A stretch of 64,000 bases of DNA from Herbiconiux ginsengi (GTDB lineage Bacteria > Actinomycetota > Actinomycetes > Actinomycetales > Microbacteriaceae), in the NCBI RefSeq assembly GCF_900107435.1, contig NZ_FNPZ01000001.1, positions 1,026,960-1,090,959 on the forward strand. The letters are read 5' to 3'. How positions within the stretch are numbered: the first letter of the stretch is position 1; each line of letters opens with the position of its first letter. The translations under genes and the position numbers were made by a program. The notes beneath the pieces were generated by a model, which saw only the letters and a program-made list of their open reading frames with translations, had not been told where the DNA came from and did no database searches. Shown here piece after piece: positions 51,830 to 60,931 of this stretch.

Positions 51830-53935
51830 TCAGGCGCCCGTGCCGGTGTATTCCATCGTGGGTGGGAAGGCCGCGATGAGCGCGGCTTCGGTCGCGCTCG
51901 GCGACCAGTGGCCGCCGGCATCGAGCTGCTGTTCGCCGACGAAGCCGTAGAGCAGAGCACCGATCACGTCCGGAGAACTCAGCCGGAAGGTCGCGTTCGG
52001 CACCCCGGTGACGACGTACCCGTCGGGGGTCGCGTCGAGCCGTGGGGTCGGTGTGGTCACGTCGAAGGGCGCCGACGCCGGGGAGGTCAGCGCTGTGTCG
52101 CCGGCGGTGATCGTCTGGGTGACGACGACCGAGGTCGTTCCGGGCCCGATGCCGGACAGCGCGATGTTCCAGTCGCCGTTCGCGTCGGCGACGATCGACC
52201 ACTCGGTCGAGGTGCCGGTGCCTCCGGCCGGATCGGCGAGAGCCACCGTGACGGTCGCTCCGGCGCGGGCGGTTCCGCTCACCTCGGGGTAGATCGACGA
52301 CGGGGTCGCTACCGCTGCGGCAGCGGGCGCGTCGGGCGGGGTGCTGCCGGGGTCGGTGCCCGGGCCCGTGCCCGGATCGGTACCAGGGCCCGTACCGGGG
52401 TCGGTACCCGGGCCCGTACCAGGATCCGTACCGGGGCCCGTACCAGGACCAGTGCCCGGGCCCGGATCGGTACCGGGGCCGGGGCCGGTCCCGGGGCCCG
52501 TACCCGGATCGGTGCCGGGAGTGGTTCCCGTGTCTGGGTCCGGGATTGATCCCGGGCCGGTGCCTGGCGACAGATCGGGCGCGGGCTTTTCCTCCGGAGC
52601 GGGCGCATCCGGGAGTGCGGAGGGCGGCGACGGCGGGTTCTCCGGAGGAACGACCGGCGGAACGGAGGGGGGAGTCGCAGGAGGCGACTTCACGGGGTTC
52701 GAGGGAGCGTCAGGACTCGAATCGGTCGAATCATCCGTCTGCGACGACGCGGCGGGGTCGGCGAGCGCGGTGTCGCCGCCGCCCGACCAGGTGGGTCCGA
52801 GGACGACCGCCATCGCGATCCCCGCACCGGCGAGAACGAGAGCGCCGGCCGCCGCGATGCCGACCACGGTGGCGGTCGCCAGCCCGGCACCACTGGCGAC
52901 GCCACCCGTGGCAACGCCCGCGCCCGTGGCAGATCCAGCGGTGCCGCCCGCGCCGCCGGCACCGCCCGTCGCGCCTCCTGCGCCGCCACCGCCCGAGCCG
53001 CCCAAGCCGCCCAACGCAGTGGACGCCGCATGCACTCCGAGCTCGCCGCCACCGGCCGCCGCGCCGCTCACACCCCCGACAGACGCCACATGGCCGCCCA
53101 AGACGCCCCCACCGCCCGCACCGAACCCCACGCCCGCCGCCGTGGCGGCCGCCGCCCCGTGCTGCAGCGACGCGAGGTACGCCCCCGCCCCGGTGAGCCC
53201 GGCGGCGAGCGGCAGCAGCACGAGGGCGATGCGCGAACCGATGTTGCTCGCCTCCTCCGCCACGATCTGGCACTGCGCGCAGCCTGCGAGATGATCCGCG
53301 ACCTGCGCCGAGGCCCGCGCACCGAGCGAGCCCCGCGTGTAGGCCGCGAGCCGTTCGATGGTCGCGCGGCACTCCGGCGAGGTGGTCGACGACGACAGAT
53401 GCGCCGAGATCCAGGCCTGCCGCAATCCCTCCCGCGCCCGCACGGCGAGCGCGGCGACGGCGTTCGGCTTCATGCCCAGCAGGGCCGAGATGTGTCGCGG
53501 ACTCATCGACTCGACCTCGGTGTACCAGAGCACCTCCTGCCACCGCGTCGGCAACGACCGGAAGGCCCGCGCCGTGGTCGAGCGGTCGAGCGAGGCGAGC
53601 ACCTCGTCTTCACTGGTGCTCGGGTCTTCGAAGGTGTCGGGGTCGTCGATCTGCACCGGCTGCGGCGCCCGCCCCCATGACGACGCGACGTTGCGCACGG
53701 TGGTGAACAGGTAGGGACGGAACGCCCCGAGCGGCCCACCACCCCCGCGGAGCGCCGCGAACACCTTCGCGAAGGCCTCGGCCACCACGTCGTCGGCATC
53801 GAGGGAGGTGAACGACCGCGCGACCGTCAGCGCCGCGCCGGAGTGCCGTCGCCAGAGCTCGGCGAAGGCCCCGCGATCGCCCGCGCGCGACTGCTCGATG
53901 AGGGCGCGATCGGACACCGTCGAGACATCCTTCAT
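51830..53935 (-). CDS. Sigma-70 (ECF-type) factor fused to zinc-finger anti-sigma, membrane and extracellular-type regions
   Basis: 701 residues. Region sigma-2 is at about 10-85 (DADDVVAEAFAKVFAAL) and sigma-4 at about 120-170 (SLPTRWQEVLWYTEV, LLGMKPNAVAALAVRAREGL). A ZAS-like zinc motif HLAGCAQCQ (H-x3-C-x2-C) follows near 215. Hydrophobic helix at about 230-252, a Gly/Ala-rich stretch, a second helix at about 345-372, a Pro/Ser/Thr linker, a PGTDPGTG repeat tract and a C-terminal beta-rich region resembling bacterial Ig-like folds. ATG 53935 is preferred (GGAAGGGACCGAG before it). Resembles ECF groups with fused C-terminal membrane extensions. Signal unknown. Confidence 0.85.
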   Translation of the reverse strand: MKDVSTVSDRALIEQSRAGDRGAFAELWRRHSGAALTVARSFTSLDADDVVAEAFAKVFAALRGGGGPLGAFRPYLFTTVRNVASSWGRAPQPVQIDDPDTFEDPSTSEDEVLASLDRSTTARAFRSLPTRWQEVLWYTEVESMSPRHISALLGMKPNAVAALAVRAREGLRQAWISAHLSSSTTSPECRATIERLAAYTRGSLGARASAQVADHLAGCAQCQIVAEEASNIGSRIALVLLPLAAGLTGAGAYLASLQHGAAAATAAGVGFGAGGGGVLGGHVASVGGVSGAAAGGGELGVHAASTALGGLGGSGGGGAGGATGGAGGAGGTAGSATGAGVATGGVASGAGLATATVVGIAAAGALVLAGAGIAMAVVLGPTWSGGGDTALADPAASSQTDDSTDSSPDAPSNPVKSPPATPPSVPPVVPPENPPSPPSALPDAPAPEEKPAPDLSPGTGPGSIPDPDTGTTPGTDPGTGPGTGPGPGTDPGPGTGPGTGPGTDPGTGPGTDPGTGPGTDPGTGPGTDPGSTPPDAPAAAAVATPSSIYPEVSGTARAGATVTVALADPAGGTGTSTEWSIVADANGDWNIALSGIGPGTTSVVVTQTITAGDTALTSPASAPFDVTTPTPRLDATPDGYVVTGVPNATFRLSSPDVIGALLYGFVGEQQLDAGGHWSPSATEAALIAAFPPTMEYTGTGA
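52340..52560 (-). repeat. In-frame tandem repeat encoding PGTDPGTG units
   Basis: The DNA contains repeated 24-bp units of the GGATCGGTACCAGGGCCCGT kind, encoding (PGTDPGTG) at least four times with shorter PGTG/PGPG variants on both sides. It lies between the membrane-proximal Pro-rich linker and the C-terminal beta domain of the sigma fusion protein. The number of units is likely to vary among strains. Confidence 0.75.
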
Positions 53936-54025
53936 CTCGGTCCCTTCCCCCGCCCCCGAGACATTGTAGGCATGCTCTCCCGACATCACGAGGGTCGCGT
54001 GCTCTCGTCGCCGGCCTCGCGCATC

Positions 54026-54064
54026 CGTTCACCTCACTGCTCCTGCCGTTCACCCGGCGTTCAC
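54026..54064 (-). promoter_or_regulatory. Three GTGAACG heptamers upstream of the sigma-fusion gene
   Basis: CGTTCAC on the + strand (GTGAACG in the sense of the sigma gene) occurs at 54026-54032, 54047-54053 and 54058-54064, spaced 21 and 11 bp, close to helical phasing. Nearer the gene, ATTGTA at 53963-53968 reads TACAAT on the minus strand, a good -10. The rest of 53936-54140 shows only a short CTTCGG repeat. Confidence 0.5.
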
Positions 54065-54140
54065 AGAGAGAGACGCATGGATGCGCCGATCATGACGCGA
54101 CTTCGGCTTCGGCTTCAGCCGCGGGCGGCGGCTTCGGCTT

Positions 54141-55433
54141 TCAGCGTGACGCGCCCAGCGAGTAGAGCACCTCGGCCAGCTGATCGACGGCCCAGTCGAG
54201 ATCGTCGGGCTCGACCACGATCGGCGGAGCCAGCCGGATGGTCGACCCGTGCGTGTCTTTGGCCAGCACGCCCCGTTCCATCAGCAGTTCGCAGACTTCA
54301 CGACCGGTTGCGAGATCGGGGTCGACGTCGATGCCCGCCCAGAGTCCGGCGCCGCGTACGGTGACGACGCCGTGCCCGATCAGGTCACGCAACCGCGATT
54401 GCAGCCGGCCGCCGAGGCGAGCCGCTCGCTCCTGGAATTCGCCGGTTGCGAGCATCCGCACCACTTCGAGCCCGACGGCGGCGGCGAGCGGGTTGCCGCC
54501 GAAGGTCGATCCGTGCTCGCCGGGCCGGAACACCCCGAGCACGTCGCGGTTCGCGACGACCGCCGACACCGGCACGATGCCGCCGCCGAGGGCCTTGCCG
54601 AGCAGGTAGACGTCCGGAACCACACCCACGAGGTCGCAGGCGAAGGTGGCGCCCGTGCGGCCCAGCCCCGACTGGATCTCGTCGGCGATGAAGAGCACGT
54701 TCTCGGCGGTGCAGATCTCGCGCACCCGCGGGAGGTAGTCGGCGGGAGGAACGATGATGCCGGCCTCGCCCTGGATCGGCTCGAGCAGCACCGCGACCGT
54801 GTTCGGGTTCTCGGCGATCGCCCGAGCTAATGCATCCGCGTCGCCGTAGGGAACGCGCACGAAGCCCGGCGTGTAAGGGCCGAAGTCGTCGCGCGCCACG
54901 GGGTCGTCGCTGAAGCTGATGATGGTGATGGTGCGGCCGTGGAAGTTGCCGTCGGCCACGATGATCGTGGCGCGGTCGTGCTCGACGCCCTTCACCCGAT
55001 AGCCCCAGGCACGTGCGAGCTTGATGCCGGATTCGACGGCCTCCGCACCCGTGTTCATCGGCAGCACCATGTCTTTGCCGGCCAGCGCCGCGAGTTCTTC
55101 GACGAAGGGACCGAGTCGATCGGAGTGGAAGGCGCGGCTGGTGAGGGTGATGCGGTCGAGCTGGGCCTTGGCCGCCTCGACCAGTCGCGGATGCGAGTGC
55201 CCGAAGTTCACCGCGGAGTAGGCGGCGAGGCAGTCGAGGTAGCGCCGGCCGTCCACCGCGGTGATCCAGGCGCCTTCACCGGTCGCGGCGACGACGGGAA
55301 GCGGATGGTAGTTGTGGGCGGCGTGCTCGTCTTCTTGATTCAGCGCGCGGGTCGCGGCGGCGGAGCCGGATGGCGGGCGTATCCGGGCGGAGGGCTCGAA
55401 CGAGGCCGCCGAAGCCGACGCCACCCCGCTCAT
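54141..55433 (-). CDS. rocD: Ornithine aminotransferase
   Basis: 430 residues, class III PLP aminotransferase. The N-terminal region has YHPLPVVAATGEGAWITAVDG, substrate contacts in LDCLAAYSAVNFGHSHP, the PLP Asp in LFIADEIQSGLGRTG and the Schiff-base Lys in LLGKALGGGIVPVSA near residue 280. It converts ornithine plus 2-oxoglutarate to glutamate semialdehyde plus glutamate. ATG 55433 overlaps the stop of the upstream hydrolase gene (ATGA). Confidence 0.9.
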   Translation of the reverse strand: MSGVASASAASFEPSARIRPPSGSAAATRALNQEDEHAAHNYHPLPVVAATGEGAWITAVDGRRYLDCLAAYSAVNFGHSHPRLVEAAKAQLDRITLTSRAFHSDRLGPFVEELAALAGKDMVLPMNTGAEAVESGIKLARAWGYRVKGVEHDRATIIVADGNFHGRTITIISFSDDPVARDDFGPYTPGFVRVPYGDADALARAIAENPNTVAVLLEPIQGEAGIIVPPADYLPRVREICTAENVLFIADEIQSGLGRTGATFACDLVGVVPDVYLLGKALGGGIVPVSAVVANRDVLGVFRPGEHGSTFGGNPLAAAVGLEVVRMLATGEFQERAARLGGRLQSRLRDLIGHGVVTVRGAGLWAGIDVDPDLATGREVCELLMERGVLAKDTHGSTIRLAPPIVVEPDDLDWAVDQLAEVLYSLGASR

Positions 55434-56320
55434 CGGCGGAGCTCCAGCGTGCAGCACTTGACGCCGCCGCCGCCGAGGAGGAGCTCGGAGAGATCGACGC
55501 CGATGGGGTTGTAGCCGCGGTCGCGGAGCTGCTGCTCGAAGCCCTTCGCGCGAGCGGCGATCACGACGTTGTAGCCGTCGGAGATGGAGTTGAGGCCGAG
55601 CACCGAGCCGTCTTGCTCGCTCACGATGATGGCCTCCGGGTACAGGCGCTCGAGAGTGGCGCGGCTGTCGGCGTCGAACGCGCTCGGCAGGTAGGCGATG
55701 TTCGCTCCGGCGTCGTCGGTGAGCGGATCGAGCACCGAGATCGCGGTGTCGAGGTGGTAGAAGTTCGGGTTCACCAGGGTGAGGCTCACGACCTCGCGGT
55801 CGAACAACTCGCCGATCTCGCGGTGACTGTCGGTGGCGCTGCGGAAGCCGGTGCCGGCCAGGATGCGCGACCCCACGAGCAGGAAGTCGCCCTCGCCCTC
55901 ATTGACGTTCTGCGGTTCGACGACGTCGTAGCCGTTCGCCCGGAACCAGTCCATGAACGCCGGCCCTTCTGGCTGCCGCTGGGGGTGGGTGAACTTCGCA
56001 CCGTACGCGACGTTGCCGATCACGAAGCCGCCGTTGGCGGTGTAGACCATGTCGGGCAGGCCGTCGATCTGATCGATCAGCTGCACCTCGTGGCCCAGCT
56101 CGCGGTAGGTGTCGTAGAGGGTCTGCCACTGGCGCACGGCGAGCGAGGTGTCGGTGGGCACCGCCGGGTCCATCCACGGGTTGATGCGGTACGCCACCGT
56201 GAAGTGCTCGGGGCGGCACATCAGGTAGTGGCGCGGCATCGCGATGCGGGGCGGATTCACGCCCGCCTCGGTGCCGGCGGAACGATCGGCGGTGGCGGAA
56301 TTGAGGGTCGGCGTCGACAT
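55430..56320 (-). CDS. Amidinotransferase-family guanidino hydrolase (DDAH/arginine-dihydrolase-like)
   Basis: 296 residues of the pentein fold. LPDMVYTANGGFVIGN near residue 85, the EGEGDFLLVG segment near 135, the catalytic His in NPNFYHLDTAISVL near 180 and the nucleophile Cys near the end in GGGGVKCCTLEL are all present. Such enzymes release citrulline or ornithine from arginine derivatives. The overlap with rocD suggests the product is used by RocD, so an arginine dihydrolase giving ornithine fits better than dimethylargininase; the DDAH name is only a family label. AGGAGACCGT precedes the ATG. Confidence 0.8.
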   Translation of the reverse strand: MSTPTLNSATADRSAGTEAGVNPPRIAMPRHYLMCRPEHFTVAYRINPWMDPAVPTDTSLAVRQWQTLYDTYRELGHEVQLIDQIDGLPDMVYTANGGFVIGNVAYGAKFTHPQRQPEGPAFMDWFRANGYDVVEPQNVNEGEGDFLLVGSRILAGTGFRSATDSHREIGELFDREVVSLTLVNPNFYHLDTAISVLDPLTDDAGANIAYLPSAFDADSRATLERLYPEAIIVSEQDGSVLGLNSISDGYNVVIAARAKGFEQQLRDRGYNPIGVDLSELLLGGGGVKCCTLELRR

Positions 56321-56329
56321 ACGGTCTCC

Positions 56330-56369
56330 TTGAACAAGCGAACTGCTCGTGACGAGCGGATTGTTCGAA
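56330..56369. promoter_or_regulatory. Nested palindrome, probable Lrp-type operator
   Basis: TTGAACAA at 56330-56337 and TTGTTCGAA at 56361-56369 form an outer inverted repeat, with GCTCG/CGAGC inside. It directly precedes the guanidino hydrolase gene and faces the Lrp gene, which is the likely binder. Confidence 0.5.
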
Positions 56370-56521
56370 GTACGGATGGCGGACCAGCGTGCTGTCCTGG
56401 GGCCCCGACCGGGGCACGCCTGTTTCAGTCTTGCACGCGCAATCCGCCGTTTCGCGCTGCTCGGCACGCGAAATTTGCGGAGATTCCGCTCTCACGCAAG
56501 TTACTGGCGTACCATCGCGAC

Positions 56522-56950
56522 ATGGACGCTTTGGACCACCGCATCATCGACCTTCTCAAGATCAACTCGAGGAGCGGATACGGGGACATCGGGCAGGTCA
56601 TCGGGCTGTCGGCTTCGGCGGTGAAGCGGCGGATCGATCGCCTCGTGGCCGACGACATCATCACGGGGTTCACGATCCAGTTGAACCCCGCCCTCGACGG
56701 CACCGTGACCGAAGCCTACGTCGAGCTGTTCTGCCGCGGAACGGTCGCGCCTGCCGAACTGAAGCGGATCCTCTCCGGGGTGCCAGAAGTGGTCGACGCC
56801 GGGACGGTCACGGGCAGCGCCGACGCCATCGTGCACATCCGCTCGCGCGACATCCCGAGCCTCGAGGATGCGCTCGAACGCGTGCGGATCGCTCCGAACG
56901 TCGATCACACCCGCAGTGCGATCGTGCTCTCGAACCTGATCCGGCGGTAG
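56522..56950 (+). CDS. Lrp/AsnC-family regulator
   Basis: 142 residues. N-terminal HTH LDHRIIDLLKINSRSGYGDI then IGLSASAVKRRIDRLVADDI, and a RAM-like ferredoxin-fold domain (TEAYVELFCRGTVAPAEL, VVDAGTVTGSADAIVHI). TACCAT lies 6 nt before the ATG, so the mRNA is leaderless. It is divergent from the hydrolase-rocD operon and probably activates it in response to arginine or ornithine. Confidence 0.88.
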   Translation: MDALDHRIIDLLKINSRSGYGDIGQVIGLSASAVKRRIDRLVADDIITGFTIQLNPALDGTVTEAYVELFCRGTVAPAELKRILSGVPEVVDAGTVTGSADAIVHIRSRDIPSLEDALERVRIAPNVDHTRSAIVLSNLIRR

Positions 56951-56954
56951 CGCC

Positions 56955-57347
56955 GTGGCCGGCACTCTCGGAATCGAGCTGCGGATCGACCCCGAGTCGG
57001 GCGTTCCGCCGTTCGAGCAGGTGCGCACGCGCATCCGCGACGCCGTCGCCTCCGGAGAGCTGACAGCCGGGGTTCGGCTGCCGACCGTGCGCGCCCTCGC
57101 CGCCGAGCTCGGACTCGCCGTCAACACCGTGGCCCGCTCCTACCGCGAACTCGAGACGGATGCGCTCATCGAGACGCGGGGACGCCTCGGCTCCTTCGTG
57201 GCCGCCACCGGCTCCCCCGCGCATCGCGAACTGCAAGCCGCCGCCCGCGCCTACGCCGATCGCGCGACGGCACTGGGCGTCGATCCCGCGGAGGCACTCG
57301 ACCTCGCCCGCGCGGCCCTGGGCTTTGGACCGGAGACGCCCCGGTAG
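56955..57347 (+). CDS. Short GntR-family regulator, YtrA-like
   Basis: 130 residues. The HTH occupies most of the protein: IDPESGVPPFEQVRTRIRDA, then [27 protein letters not shown] short helical C-terminus (AARAYADRATALGVDPAEAL) matches the YtrA subfamily, which usually controls an ABC transporter; none is adjacent here. GTG 56955 is 5 bp after the Lrp stop, so the genes are cotranscribed. It converges on putA. Confidence 0.83.
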   Translation: MAGTLGIELRIDPESGVPPFEQVRTRIRDAVASGELTAGVRLPTVRALAAELGLAVNTVARSYRELETDALIETRGRLGSFVAATGSPAHRELQAAARAYADRATALGVDPAEALDLARAALGFGPETPR

Positions 57348-57369
57348 CTCCGAGCACGCCGCGAAGGCG

Positions 57370-60300
57370 TTACCCGAAGAGGTCGTCGGTGAGCACGCTG
57401 GGGTTGCCGAAGCGGTGGTTCGTGACGCTGATCGCCTGCTCCTTGAGGAACGGCAGCAACTCGATCCGGCCCGCCCGCGTGACCTCGTCGGCATACACCG
57501 CCACATCGGGGCTGCCGCCCAGCGCGAAGGCGAGCGCCCGTGCATCGCCACCGATCAGGCGGATGCGCGGCACCACCCCGATGTACTCCGGCGCCCGGGC
57601 CAGCCAGGTCGCGTCGTTCTCGATGACGACGCGCACGCCGCGCTCTTTGAGCAACGCGCGCAGTGGCCTCGGCAACTTGGCGGCCGAGCTCACGATGACA
57701 CTCGAGCGCGCCAGCGTCGCAGCCGCGAGGAGGCGCACCAGCTGGTGCAGCGCCTCGCCCTCCGACAGCCGGATGACCACCGGCACCGGAACGTAGCGCA
57801 GCACGTTCAGTTCGACCCCGAGGCCCGACTCGTCGCTCGGCGCGAAGATGCTCTCCCAGGCCGCCTGATCGCTCTTTGCACCGCGGCGCGCGATGTCGAA
57901 GTCCTCCCACTCGAGCCCCGCGGTCGCCGTGTCGAGCAGCTGCGCGACCCGGTCATCCAGCCCGGCCAGACTCAGCCCCTCGCTCGGCGCTCCCGGCTCG
58001 TTGCGCCAGCTGCCGAGATGCACGAGGTAGTTGGGGCCGCCGGCCTTGGCGCCGGCGCCCACAGACGACTTCTTCCAGCCGCCGAAGGGCTGCCTCCGCA
58101 CGATCGCGCCGGTGATGCCGCGGTTGACGTAGACGTTTCCTGCCTCGACCTCCGCGAGCCATTGCTGGATCTCGGCCGCGTCGAGCGAGTGGATCCCCGC
58201 CGTGAGCCCGTAGGGCACCGCGTTCTGCAACTCGATCGCCTTCTCGAGGTTGGGGGCCTTCATGATGCCCAGCACGGGCCCGAAGTACTCGGTGAGATGG
58301 AACGGGGTTCCCGGCAAGACACCCTCGCGCACACCGGGAGACCAGAGCCGGCCGGTCTCGTCGAGCTGCCGTGGCTCGATGAGCCACCGCTCTCCGACGC
58401 CGAGAGTGGTGAGGGCGTCGGCGAGCTTTCCCGCCGCCGGCTCGATCAGCGGCCCCATCTGCGCGGTCGGATCGCTCGGATAGCCGACCCGCAGCGAGCG
58501 CACCGCGTCGACCAACTGCCGCGAGAACCGCTTCGACTGCGCGACCGACCCCACCAGGATCACGAGACTCGCGGCCGAACACTTCTGCCCGGCGTGCCCG
58601 AACGCGCTCTTCACGATGTCGGCGACGGCGAGGTCGAGATCGGCGCTGGGTGTGACGACGATCGCGTTCTTGCCGCTCGTCTCCGCGAGCAGCGGGAGGT
58701 CGGGCCGCCACGACCGGAAGAGAGCGGCCGTGTCGTAGGCGCCGGTGAGGATCAGCCGGTCGACCCGGGCGTCTGACATCAGCCGACGACCCAGTTCGCC
58801 CTCATCGACGTCGACGAGGCGCAGTACGTCGCGCGGTATGCCCGCCTCCCAGAGCGCCTCGACCATGACCGCGGCGGAGCGCTTGGCCTGCGGCGCGGGC
58901 TTGATGATCACCGCGCTGCCCGCGGCGAGCGCCGCGAGCACCGAGCCGGCCGGGATGGCGACGGGGAAGTTCCACGGCGGCGCCACGACGGTGAGCGCCG
59001 ACGGCACGAAGACCGCACCGTCGACCGCGTCGAGTTCGACGGCCGTGGTGGCGTAGTAGTGCGCGAAGTCGACCGCTTCGCTGACCTCGGGATCGGCCTG
59101 GTCGATCGTCTTGCCGGTCTCGGACGCCATGACCTCGATGAGCCGGTCGCGATTGGCCTCGAGCGCATACCCCGCCCGACGGATCGACCCGGCTCGCTCC
59201 GCGGCGCTCCGGGCGCCCCACGCAGCACCCGCTGACGCTGTGGCCGCGATCAGGGTGTCGAGCTCGATCGCATCCGTCACGAGCGCCCCCGCGATGGTGT
59301 CGGCACCGAGCGTCGAGCCCTCGACCCGCGCCAGGATGCGTGCGCCCCAGACCCGGTTCGCCAGGAGCGACGGATCGGTGTCGGGCGCGTTGCGGAACAG
59401 GCCGCCGGCTGGTTCGAGCTCGCCGTGCAGGCGGTCTTGGGTGCGGTTCGGCAGCGGAACCTCGGCCGGCACGGCCTCGAGTGCGGCGAGGGAGGCGAGG
59501 AAGCGATCGCGTTCCTTCGCGAAGGCCGCAGGGTCGGTCGCCAGATCGAACACCGACGACATGAAGTTGGCGTCGCTCGAGTTCTCCTCGAGCCGCCGCA
59601 CGAGGTAGCCGATCGCCACGTCGAACTCCGCCGGCGCGACCACGGGTGTGTAGAGCAGGAGGTGGCCCACGGTCTTGCGCACCGCATCCGCCTGCGCGGT
59701 CGCCATGCCGAGCAGCATCTCGACGTCGACCGCGTCGGCGACGCCGCGCCGATTCGCCAGCAGCCAGGCCCACGCCACGTCGAACAGGTTGTGGCCCGCG
59801 ACGCCGATCCGCACGGCATCGACGTTCTCGGGGCGGAGCGCCCACTCGAGCACCCGCTTGTAGTTCGTGTCGGTGTCCTGCTTCGTGCCGTAGGTGGCGA
59901 GCGGCCACCCGTGCAGGGCCGAATCGACGTGCTCCATGGCGAGGTTGGCGCCCTTCACCACCCGCACCTTGATCGGCGCACCACCGCGCGCACGGCGTTC
60001 GGCCGCCCACGTGTGCAGGCGCTGGAAGGCGGAGAGCGCGTCGGGCAGGTAGGCCTGCAGCACGATCCCGGCCTCGAAGTCGAGGAACTCCGGCTCGTCG
60101 AGCACGCGCTGGAAGACCGCGATCGTGAGGTCGAGGTCGCGGTACTCCTCCATGTCGAGGTTCACGAACTTGCGCCGGGCGGCGCCCGCGGCGTCGGCGG
60201 CTCCCGCGGCCACCGTCTCAGGCCCGAGCAGGCCCTTGCGCGCGGCGATACGGTAGAGCGGGATGAGACCCTCGGCCACCCGCTCGACCGTCTGGTCGAA

Positions 60301-60888
60301 GGCCCACATCGAGAGCTCGCTCGCCACCGACGAGACCTTCACCGACACGTAGTCGACATCGGGCCGCTGCAACAGCGCCTTCGTGCCCTCCAGTCGGTTG
60401 GCCGCCTCGCGGTCTCCCAGCACGGCCTCACCGAGGAGGTTGATGTTCAGCCGAACGGTGTCGGAACGCAGTGCCTGCACCGCCGGCCCGAACTTCGACG
60501 GCCGGGCGTCGACGATCAGGTGCCCCACCATGCGGCGCAGCACACGACGTGCGATCGGCACCACGACCCCGGGCAGCACCTCGCCGAGCACACCGCCGGC
60601 GGCGATGGCAGCCCGGAGGAACCAGGGCAGGAAGCGCGGCACGCGTTTGGCCAGCTTCTGCAGGTTCTTGCCGGCCACGAAGAGGTCTTCGGGCCGGGCC
60701 ACTCCGTCGACGAAACCGACCGTGAAAGCCAGCCCGTTCGGATCTTTCAGCACCCCCGCCAGGCGCGCGGCCGAGGGATCGACGAGAGAACCCTTGCTCT
60801 CGTCGAGCCAGCGCCGCGCCAGCTCGACGGCCTCGTGAGCCAGGTCGAGCGAAGCGGGCTTGGGCTCTGTGTCGTTCTGCTCAGCCAT
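57370..60888 (-). CDS. putA: Bifunctional proline dehydrogenase/L-glutamate-gamma-semialdehyde dehydrogenase
   Basis: 1172 residues. Residues about 40-470 are the FAD proline dehydrogenase barrel (VSVKVSSVASELSMW, IRVGVAGHNLF-like region, KVRVVKGANLAMEH). Residues about 510-1000 are the aldehyde dehydrogenase with APWNFPVAIPAGS, the Glu in LPLLAETSGKNAIVV and the catalytic Cys in GHAGQKCSAASLVI. A C-terminal domain of 170 residues follows; there is no DNA-binding domain. It oxidises proline, and GSA from RocD, to glutamate. AGGATA at 60896-60901 gives a leaderless -10, 7 nt from ATG 60888. Confidence 0.92.
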   Translation of the reverse strand: MAEQNDTEPKPASLDLAHEAVELARRWLDESKGSLVDPSAARLAGVLKDPNGLAFTVGFVDGVARPEDLFVAGKNLQKLAKRVPRFLPWFLRAAIAAGGVLGEVLPGVVVPIARRVLRRMVGHLIVDARPSKFGPAVQALRSDTVRLNINLLGEAVLGDREAANRLEGTKALLQRPDVDYVSVKVSSVASELSMWAFDQTVERVAEGLIPLYRIAARKGLLGPETVAAGAADAAGAARRKFVNLDMEEYRDLDLTIAVFQRVLDEPEFLDFEAGIVLQAYLPDALSAFQRLHTWAAERRARGGAPIKVRVVKGANLAMEHVDSALHGWPLATYGTKQDTDTNYKRVLEWALRPENVDAVRIGVAGHNLFDVAWAWLLANRRGVADAVDVEMLLGMATAQADAVRKTVGHLLLYTPVVAPAEFDVAIGYLVRRLEENSSDANFMSSVFDLATDPAAFAKERDRFLASLAALEAVPAEVPLPNRTQDRLHGELEPAGGLFRNAPDTDPSLLANRVWGARILARVEGSTLGADTIAGALVTDAIELDTLIAATASAGAAWGARSAAERAGSIRRAGYALEANRDRLIEVMASETGKTIDQADPEVSEAVDFAHYYATTAVELDAVDGAVFVPSALTVVAPPWNFPVAIPAGSVLAALAAGSAVIIKPAPQAKRSAAVMVEALWEAGIPRDVLRLVDVDEGELGRRLMSDARVDRLILTGAYDTAALFRSWRPDLPLLAETSGKNAIVVTPSADLDLAVADIVKSAFGHAGQKCSAASLVILVGSVAQSKRFSRQLVDAVRSLRVGYPSDPTAQMGPLIEPAAGKLADALTTLGVGERWLIEPRQLDETGRLWSPGVREGVLPGTPFHLTEYFGPVLGIMKAPNLEKAIELQNAVPYGLTAGIHSLDAAEIQQWLAEVEAGNVYVNRGITGAIVRRQPFGGWKKSSVGAGAKAGGPNYLVHLGSWRNEPGAPSEGLSLAGLDDRVAQLLDTATAGLEWEDFDIARRGAKSDQAAWESIFAPSDESGLGVELNVLRYVPVPVVIRLSEGEALHQLVRLLAAATLARSSVIVSSAAKLPRPLRALLKERGVRVVIENDATWLARAPEYIGVVPRIRLIGGDARALAFALGGSPDVAVYADEVTRAGRIELLPFLKEQAISVTNHRFGNPSVLTDDLFG

Positions 60889-60931
60889 GTCTTAGAGGAT
60901 AGGACGTCGACCTGCAGGTTACGCTCAAGGC

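Noticed and set aside
52340-52560. Non-coding tandem repeat
   Set aside because: The unit length is a multiple of three and reads as PGTDPGTG in the frame of the sigma fusion protein, so it is coding.
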